Assembly: GCA_040954595.2 (NCBI GenBank) | Contig: CM082576.2 | Coordinates: 11,036,001 to 11,100,000 of the forward strand | From: Balanoglossus misakiensis | Lineage: Eukaryota > Hemichordata | Reading direction: 5' to 3' | Length of the DNA: 64,000 nt | In this document: positions 55,701 through 64,000 of the stretch, in pieces | Layout: the number at the start of each line of letters is the position of its first letter | How positions within the stretch are numbered: position 1 is the stretch's first letter | Position numbers and translations under genes: made by a program | The notes under the pieces: generated by a model | What the model was told of the DNA's origin: nothing | The model's input: only the letters and a program-made list of their open reading frames with translations | Databases searched by the model: none

Positions 55701-58700
55701 GGAGATTCTAACAAACTGAAGATCTGTAAATTATTACGATCAAACAGACAGTACTTAGTTTCCCAAAATGGCCGGGCGATGAATCAGTGAAGCTAGTGGA
55801 GTACTATTCAAAGAATTCAACCCAGGGTCAAGTGTCAGATAAGGAGATGAACATGATAAATAGTTTATACCTGAGATAGAATGTTTTTGGGTATGCTGGA
55901 CAATTCTTGAAAGGGACTTGACAAGAGCCGGGAACACAGCTTCATAAATCCAAGATGGCAGCCTTCAATGGCACCCTGCAACAGAAAAGTAATAGACAAT
56001 GATCACACAGGGATTCAATACGGATTTTGTTTCCATACTGGTATATTTCCTTAGATGAGATGTCTGAAAACGTGGTCTCATATGATGACCACATTTGACT
56101 AATTTTTGCTATTACATATCCTAGTATATTTAATAGTATAAGAGAGTTCCTTCAAGTCTACATGATTCTTTAACCAGTAGCTTTATTCCCTGAGCAATGA
56201 GTTGAAAATTAAATTTGCAACGTGTCAACATATCTTTTTTTCCATTTTGCTCAGAAAAGCGACTCTCTGGCTTACCCTGTGTCTGCACTTTGTGAGAATT
56301 TTCACAAAAATGTCAGCCATCCTTCGAATCTGCCGTGATGTCAGGAAACCATTTGTGCTGCCAATGGTGAACGGAAGACTGTTGGCAAAGGCACCGAGAA
56401 GAAGACTACATTCCTAAAAAAATAACAAAAGGAGACAGGAAGATTGAAACAAGATAATATGTTGTTTGAATATCACACAAATATCCTGAACAAATTGTAC
56501 TGATTTTCCCTTGAATTTTGAAACACTACCACCTGAGTGTGAGAAGACATTCCATTTATTTAAGGTAGGTAAACCATAGAAATGGTAATATTCAAACAGA
56601 ACAGATGATAAGTGTCTGCTTGACAGAGACATGTCTGACAGGAAAACTGAAGGAACGACAGGTACCACTTCTTCGCATAAACATACATTGCATATTGGCT
56701 CACCCTAATATTCAGCCAGCAATATGCTAATATGAGTTGATGTTCTGTCGATATGGCTGCTGATTCTTCCTGTTCGTTTCCCTCATCGCCTAGGGAGTCT
56801 GATATGACCTGACCAATAGCAATCCCCATCTCAGCAAAGTCAGGTGATGTGTCTGTCAATGAAAGACCAGATTATAGTTTACCATGCTGAACACAGGACA
56901 GAAAACTGTGGTTTTCACATGTATGGCGATCATGCCAGTGATGTACCAGTAGGTATATTTTGTCACAGGTAGATTATGAGGCAAACCAGCTGGTCATCAC
57001 ATATAAATTGACTCAATAAAGTGTTCTCTTTGGGTTTACAAGCCTTATAGCCAAGCACATGCTGAGTTCAGTAGGCATTCTGACCAGTGATTGGCCAACA
57101 TCTACACGCTCCATAATTTTTTTGTATCCCGAGAAACGTTGACTGTGCTTACCCCAGTCACTCTGAATACATTTCAAATCCTTGCAGTGATTTTTACCTG
57201 CACTGCATTTTTGTGTCCTATTAAGGTGATTAATTATTCTTTCACTCACCTGAGTCTGGATTTGCATTTTTGCCAAAGAGAATCTGCAGCATTGAATTCA
57301 CAATGGTCTCTACCATGTCTACGATCTGGCCAATCACCGACCTCCATTCATCACTTTCTGCATCTGTCGTCATGACAACATTGGCGGCGTTCTCTGTGAG
57401 ACATCTCCGCAGTGCAAGCACTATACCTGTATGCAAATACATGCAATGGGGATATGAATAAAATGGGTGGCGGGTGGATGGGCGGTCATGGTTGGATAAT
57501 GATGATGGCTATCAATGGATATAAAGGTTTTAAAGATTATTCGAGTATCTATCTTTACCGTGTACAGGGCTTGTAGTGGCAGCTTTTAACAGATTCTCTT
57601 TGGCTGCTTCATACTGCTGTGACAGCAGAACCTGAAGTTCTTTTATGAAACTGATCCTTGTGTCACCGTCAGTGCACACTGTATCCACGGTTACAGCCAA
57701 GTCTCCAGTAGTCTGCGTTGTCATGGTGAGCTTCCATCCCATCTCAACAACATATCTGGTGGGTGGTGGGAAATATTTGTGATTATTATTTTTGGGGTGC
57801 CTGAAGGACAATTTGCATATTTGTGGTGTCTACTCACCCACAGAAACAGGATTATATAAATGTCACATCTGCCTCTAACCTTGGTTATAATGGATAAAGG
57901 TGTTTATTTACAAATCAGGGTGAAATTAAACGTGAACAGTATTGATTATTTTTGACAATTTTTGAAATTTACACTTGACATTAAAGATGTATGATTCCGT
58001 CAGTGTTTCAAAACATAGGGTGAATCTAAAATGTCAGGTTTGGAGTTGCTGATTTGAAACATAACTTTCTCTGTTATTAATAACAATTCTGGTAAAAAAA
58101 CGCATTTCAAGCTACAAGAAGAAGAGTACTCAAGCCAGCTCTAGTTACGACACAGTAACCACCTACTTCTGAAAGATCATTTTAGACATGACGGCACCAC
58201 TTTCACACTCCATGGCTTTGGGACTGCACATCAAGTGATAAGAATGCTTTAAAATCCGACAAGCGATCGACTTGGGGCATTGAGCGGTGTGACATGGTAG
58301 TGGCCATGGATAGTAGGCGGTCAACACGGTGTAAGCCATCTCCCTGATTTCGTTTGTTCCGTCTTCCATGCAACTCAGTATCACGTGGGTGTTCCTGGAG
58401 ATTACGGGGGGAAAAGACAGACATGTCGCACGCAAGTAGATGGATATATTAATACAAAATCTGGCTTCAGTTGGGTCAGTTGTCGATAGATCAATCACAC
58501 ATGCAAACACTGTTGACCAAAGTGGCCGAAGTCTGAATGGTACATATACCGTACATACAAGTGCAAATTACCTAGATGAAAAGAACAGCCATTTCTCATG
58601 TTCGTGGGTCCAATCCAATAACATAGCAGCTGAATCTGTCAATAAAAAAAAAGAACAGTCACCACAAAATTACATTGTTCCCACTAATTACAGCTATAGG

Positions 58701-61700
58701 CCATACACCTGCACTTTCAGACCCTACCCATTCTAACTCTTTGAACTCTGACCTTCTTGTGACCTATACATCATTCAGAATTATTTTCCAAGCAGGGTTC
58801 AAAGGGTTGCAGCAAGGTATGGAAGTGGGCTGTCACGGTGATGTTGTGTCTATATCTGAGGCCAATCATCTCCCCACAAGAAAAACAAAAAAGTTCACCT
58901 GGTGTCTGCCCTTTTCTTCTGGCAATGCTGTCTTCTGTGATCAGAGATTCCAGTATGGCCGAGATCAACTCCAGCGATGTTTTCCGTCTCTGATAGCAGG
59001 ACCCAGGGAAGAGAGACGAGATACACAGTTCATACAACCAGTCCACGAAATCTGAAATGTGAAAATTACCACGGAGGTTTCTCAGAAGGAAGAAGTCAAA
59101 TGTATAATAAGAGTAATGCCAACAGTGGATAACATTTGATCCCCAAATCTACATTTTTAAGTTTGATGCAAACAGCTCGATATATCACATCATAGGATGA
59201 GGATGGAAAAAAATGTGAAACTGTTACACTGAGTATCTGATCTTACCAACAGACATTTCCAAAACTCTAGGAGTGTTGATTTCATCTGCTGTTGCCTGTT
59301 TCCTCTTCATCTCTTTCCTGTGCTGTTTTAGGACGGCGACGCAGCTGTCCCTAATCCTGACAACCAGTCGCTTCATGCAGGCATACAAGTGTTGTCTGAA
59401 TGGCGAGGAATCGCAGTTCAAGTTCAGAGGCAGAAATTCCTTCAGGAGTGTGCATTCCAGGTCCGACAGTGGTTCTGGCACGTAGAGTGAAGACAACAGA
59501 TAGTTATTTTTGTGTCCTTCTGAAGTATGATGTTTCAAAAATCATTACCATTTTTCAATGGGTCGTTAAAGCCTTAACCACAGAAGTCAGAGATAAACCT
59601 CTGATGGTCACTCTGAAATGCAGTAGTAGTCCATACCACTCACTGTATTGAAGGTGTACACTGGGGTCTTAAACATAGGATTGACTACAGTGGAAGCCAT
59701 AATGAAACCCATTGACTTGCCTGTAAACATGATTCTGAAGTGTAACTTTGTAAACTCTATTGTAATGAAATATTTTAAAATAGTAATAAATGAGTTACAG
59801 TAACTTTTTTCCATAGATACCTGATTTTCTATGACTGGTACACAGCAGACCTACAGCATCCGATCTTATGTCATCATCAAGATGCCACAGAGCTTGGCAG
59901 ATTGGCTCCATTTTCTGTTGACAGCACAAAATATGTTGAGGAAAAACATGATGGAATGTCCATGAGAAGGCTACCAATACTGACCGGAATTAAAGCGAAG
60001 CATTATTTCAATAATTTAGGTCCATCTAAGATATTTTCTAATTTTACCAACCAAATCGCAACCATCAATGATCTTCAGATTTCTGGCCGAACTGAGTACA
60101 GCTATCTGGGCATGCAGGCATCTTGCAGGGGAGAACGTCAAGAATTGACTCGTCAGTTCTTCCATCAAGAGCGGATGGGCTGCTGGGAAAATCTTCAGCG
60201 TCCACGGCAACCAGTAATGAGACGCATTGTGCCTGAGGAGTCTGGTGAAGTTTGGAAAAAAAAGAGTGTACTTTAGAATAGGTCAATGTTTGATCTGATA
60301 ACTGTTAGTCATATGTTGATACAGAAGTGAAGCAGACATCTGCAAGATCTGCAATCACAAATAACATACAGCATCGGACATCGGGGAAATAAGAAGACAA
60401 TGAGTGCCCTGGATGTGAAATTCTTGCATTTAAATCTGAAGCAGGTTTTTACGACTTACTGTATTTCATGACATAAAGCCTCTAAGAGATGTGACTTCCA
60501 GTACTGCTTCCAGAATTCCGCCATCTGCTCTTCACCGGAATCACTGCATTCTTTCCTGCAGAAGTTTCCACACACAATTCATGAAAATACGTCTCACCTC
60601 CACATAAAGGGCTTTCCCACAGCAAAATGTTCAATCAAGATAATAACATTGAGTTTTAACATTATTATCTGTCCAACACTCCCCTTGAAAAAATGGACAT
60701 TCAAACGCTGAACTTTTTTCCTTTTGAGAAGAATTTGAAGACAAAATATTAAAATCATACAAACCTTAAATTCTGGAGAAATGTCTTGTATACTTCACAT
60801 GCTGGGGGTGCTAGATGGTTGGTTGCTAGGCAATGCACTAGACTGGTAGCAACTTCTGGGTAAGCTGTCAAAAACTAAAACAACACTTCTGTCAAAAAAA
60901 TCTTCAAAAAAAGACAACAAAAAGGACCGGTCAAATCAAGTTGTCAATTCTAGATCATTCACTTTTTAGAAGTCTGTATACTGTTCACCAGAACTTCTTC
61001 TGAGATGTATGTCAGCTTCCAACATGACGATATTTTGGGGTAACTCTGCACCTACCTTGGCTGCACCAACATATGAAATCAATGAACACAGAGGTCCATA
61101 TTTTCCCTTCACATGCCATGACGTGTTGACCAGCTTCACGGACAGTTCTTCATAAAACTAAGAAATCAAGAAGAGATATGATTGCTTGTTCATGATGTAC
61201 ATGACCTTTCTTTCTTTCTATCATGTGCCCACTTTTTCATCGCCAAATACGAGAACGACATGTACAGACAAGATCAATGAACATCTGCATACCAGTCCCT
61301 TGGTGGATTTCGAGAGAATAAAGATTAATTTGAATTTCACTACTCACAGCATTATCGGTCACACTGCATAACCTATTTTCTTCGTGGTAGATTTCAAGAA
61401 GTTCACTAAAACTGGTCTTGATGCAATCAACCACTCCATCAATCTGGAAAATGTGCAAAATGAAGAACAAGAGATGTGTGGCAGTTACCACGATAAATTT
61501 GAAATCAAATCTTAGGCTGAGCAACAGCAGAATAATGTATGCCCTTATACTAATTACAATATTCCATGGCATTGTGTGCTATATGTACCATACTTACTGG
61601 ATTTTCCCAATTCTCCCAGACTAGCTTCAATACAGTTGCTGTGTACTTTGAGTCTCTTGCGAAAATTCTCGTTGGGTGAGGTTGATCACGGTACACGAGA

Positions 61701-64000
61701 TGTATGCTGTGCTTTGCACACTGTAGCCATAACATGAGAACTGTGAAAAAAACATATCAAAAGTTATGCTCAGAATTATCAGAGTACATCTGCCTCTATT
61801 CATTGATTTATAGAATGCAATGTATGCTTTTAAAGTATAATAATTTTAAAATGTAATGAAATACTTATATTAACTACAATTTAAACTTTACAAAGCATAT
61901 ACATATACATGTACCACATGAACTTTGCACATGTAAATTACCTTGAAACGAATGAAACTGGACTTGTTTGACAATCTTGCACACTTTACACACTTCAGGA
62001 AACAAAACATCGTAGAGAAATCTCCCCTGAAATGGATTTCAAGTACATGTATTCAGGTTAGAAAGGCATATTGAAACACTGAGCTTAGCTACAAATATCC
62101 ATTAATGGGTAACGATCTGTTTACCAGCCAAGGGTGTAAAGTTTATGGTAGGATCATAAATCTGAGAAGAAACCATGTTTGTATCGCTTCACTGAATATT
62201 AGAAATTTATGCAGAAAAATAAGTTGTTTCAGTAACTTCATTATCAATGGCAGACTGAAGCTTGATAAACATCACACCAAAAAATTCCACACTTTACCTT
62301 CTTTCCACACAGCTGCAAGTCTGCTACCAGTAATTCTCTGTCCAGACATGTCAGCATGGCTTTCATTAACACTAAGGTTGCAAATACAGTGTTGGAGGCA
62401 CTGTCAGCCACAGTGAATGTGAGGACCAACTTCCCAAACTCTAACCTTCTCTCAGGAGAAACTGAAAGTGCAAACAGACACACATGTATACACAAGTGTG
62501 GTTTTATATAGCATTTATAGTTATTTACAGTTGCTGGTCAAATTCTGAGTTCGGATGGGTATTTTGACAGGTGACCAACCAACATCATTTGGACTGAACT
62601 GATGATCCGTTCTGAGGCCTATGATGCCAACACAGAAATTGAATATTGTGTAAATAATTGTGGTGTGATATCAAGGTAGACTGGTGGATTCTCAAAGCTT
62701 ACGTGGTACTCTCTACTTTTTGACAACATCACTAAAAAGACATTCTTTAGTTTTGCACTTTCGGACAATTTGTTTTCCATGCTGCAAAATTCACTGTGTA
62801 CAAAGTGTTCAACATCTGACAGACACATTGGCAACTTCATTACCTTCAGTTGTCAGTTTCAACAAATTCAAAGCGGTCGCCATGGCGTCTTCTGGACTTG
62901 TTGCAGAATTAACTAATAAACCAACTGCACTTCCGGCCAATAAGCAGCATTCTTGGGAAAACCGCTGCATTGTAACGAGACATGTGAATCATGAATTGAT
63001 GTTATGTGTAGGATTCTGTTCAAAGAGTTGTCATAAATAGACCACATAAAATTAACCCTGTTCACCCCAATTCCCTCTATTTATCACACTAATACTAAAG
63101 CATAGAAAAACAACAAATCATACCGTACTGAAGATTACTGTAAGAAGGCACTGGAGTATTCCCACAAGGTGACCTTCAAGTTTGTCTTCTGTGACCTTCC
63201 AAATCACTTGTTTAATTACATCAGGGCAATTCTGAATTGTTTGCAGGCAAATCTACAAAAGCACAAATACAGGAGTTTTAATACAACTGCCATTTACAGA
63301 TACATTTTCTATTCAAAATCAAAACTGGGAGATTTGCAAGATTGGTGAATTCACACTCTGATTTCTTTTGAAGTAGATCCTCTTTGAATTCTGGGTCAGT
63401 TTGTTCCTGACAAAGCTATCCCAACCACCTATTCCAACTCGGCCATCCCGACCGCAGCTTCGTTGGCTCACCTTTGTCGCCAACTGACAGGAGGAAACAT
63501 CAATGTCGACACTGTCCACGCAGAAGCCTGTCATGATGCTGGACAGTGATGCCATGAAAACAGTCAAATTCTTCTCCAGAAATGTCTTCATCATTCCACA
63601 CTCATCCAACATGATTGACACTGAAAGAAAATATGTGTGAACATAACCACAGGCATGTGAACTATAGAAGCCTTGTTTATAGTTAACATTCCTGATTTGA
63701 ACAGAATACATCAGCAGACTCGCAACAGTGGCCAATATTCAAACCTCTTTGCAGTGTTCCATAAGATAATGCTCTTTGCTGTTCAAACCACACCAAGTTG
63801 ACTTCATTTTCAAACGCTTCTTGAACTCTGCTGGGCAACAATCTGTGCAGCTGCTTCAAAACCTGGAAGAAAGAGATGTGGCCGAACATTCAGTAGGGTT
63901 TAAAGAATTCTTAACTTGAAAGTAAGCATCAGTGGCATTTTTCAGATTTCTGGTGGAGATCAGCAGAATTCGCTCACCTTCAGAATTGTCTTGGCTACCT
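49748..64000 (-). CDS. THADA: THADA (Trm732-like tRNA methylation adaptor), 3' part, partial
   Basis: 38 exons read 5' to 3' (minus): 63978-64000+, 63745-63862, 63472-63620, 63124-63252, 62844-62964, 62298-62461, 61942-62026, 61598-61740, 61348-61443, 61056-61157, 60765-60874, 60460-60555, 60052-60241, 59821-59914, 59637-59720, 59247-59474, 58899-59051, 58572-58635, 58167-58394, 57559-57755, 57250-57426, 56704-56852, 56276-56413, 55871-55975, 55613-55723, 55306-55398, 54697-54847, 53995-54238, 53502-53741, 53076-53301, 52405-52841, 52130-52294, 51742-51880, 51272-51393, 50936-51020, 50615-50735, 50202-50371, 49748-49795. All phases join, giving 1,830 residues plus stop (human THADA is about 1,950), so only the N-terminus is missing. 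Diagnostic blocks are EFLPLNLNCDSSPFRQHL, RDSCVAVL, the DUF2428 signature TRRSAGLPLLVEA, GTLVARMLGQKRTQDEHSQ and CTKLRSKIWLATSMNPCALT. The fold is an all-helical HEAT-like solenoid. THADA/Trm732 partners FTSJ1/Trm7 for 2'-O-methylation of tRNA position 32. The last exons are weakly conserved; the 15-codon final exon rests on phase alone. Borders at 59637 and 60052 use GTATGG and GTTGGT donors chosen to keep frame. Confidence 0.93.
49863..49942. repeat. Foldback element in the last THADA intron
   Basis: Arms 49863-49891 and 49915-49942 are reverse complements with about four differences, centred on GAGGCCAAT, with a loop of about 23 bases. It looks like a small inverted-repeat element with no coding capacity. 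Confidence 0.6.
54483..54627. repeat. MITE-like element with about 50-bp terminal inverted repeats
   Basis: Arms 54483-54531 and 54572-54627 match, the outermost 18 bases (CAATCTGATTAAAATCAG) exactly. Deeper in there are a few substitutions and one 7-base gap. The centre is about 40 bases. It sits in the THADA intron between the exons at 54697-54847 and 53995-54238. No clear target-site duplication is visible. Confidence 0.7.

Noticed and set aside
48741-64000. Functional link between the tRNA-Leu gene and neighbouring THADA
   Set aside because: THADA acts on tRNAs in trans, and tRNA genes are numerous and mobile. Adjacency to one tRNA gene is most simply chance.

Overview
The window is 64 kb of animal nuclear DNA. 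Genes have many exons with GT-AG introns, introns are AT-rich, a type-2 tRNA gene carries an internal pol III promoter, and every recognised protein belongs to a metazoan family. I see no organellar, bacterial or viral coding sequence. Low transposon load, modest introns and scattered TAGGCCTA palindromes suggest a marine invertebrate, perhaps a deuterostome (echinoderm, hemichordate or cephalochordate). The phylum is inference only.

Layout. At the left edge is the 5' end of a CCDC88 (girdin/Daple) gene on the minus strand (three exons, 3506-5482, running off the left edge). A 1.56 kb head-to-head promoter region follows, then a complete CFAP36 gene on the plus strand (7043-13565). Tail-to-tail with it is a complete PPP4R3 (SMEK/falafel) gene on the minus strand (18898-38537, 16 exons, 809 codons). 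This order and these orientations match human 2p16.1 (CCDC88A-CFAP36-PPP4R3B) as I recall it, so the left 38 kb looks like an ancient conserved gene block.

Next is a lineage-specific segment: three intronless, head-to-tail, plus-strand paralogs of PGAP4/TMEM246, the Golgi GPI-GalNAc transferase (39736-40986, 41959-43257, 44838-46205). A gene-poor stretch with a compound tetranucleotide microsatellite and one tRNA-Leu(UAG) gene follows. The right 14 kb is the C-terminal 1,830 codons of a THADA (Trm732-like) gene on the minus strand (49748 to beyond 64000, 38 exons read here).

Functions. The genes do not form a single pathway. CCDC88 is a cytoskeletal/trafficking scaffold, CFAP36 a ciliary ARL3-binding protein, PPP4R3 a phosphatase-4 regulatory subunit, the PGAP4-like proteins modify GPI anchors, and THADA is the adaptor for FTSJ1-type tRNA 2'-O-methylation. 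The most unusual content is the PGAP4-like array, whose three members all carry QDD where human PGAP4 has EDD, and an exact 89-bp tandem duplication over the 3' end of the middle copy. Exon borders were set by hand from splice-site sequence, reading-frame continuity and remembered family sequences. Every junction listed keeps the frame.
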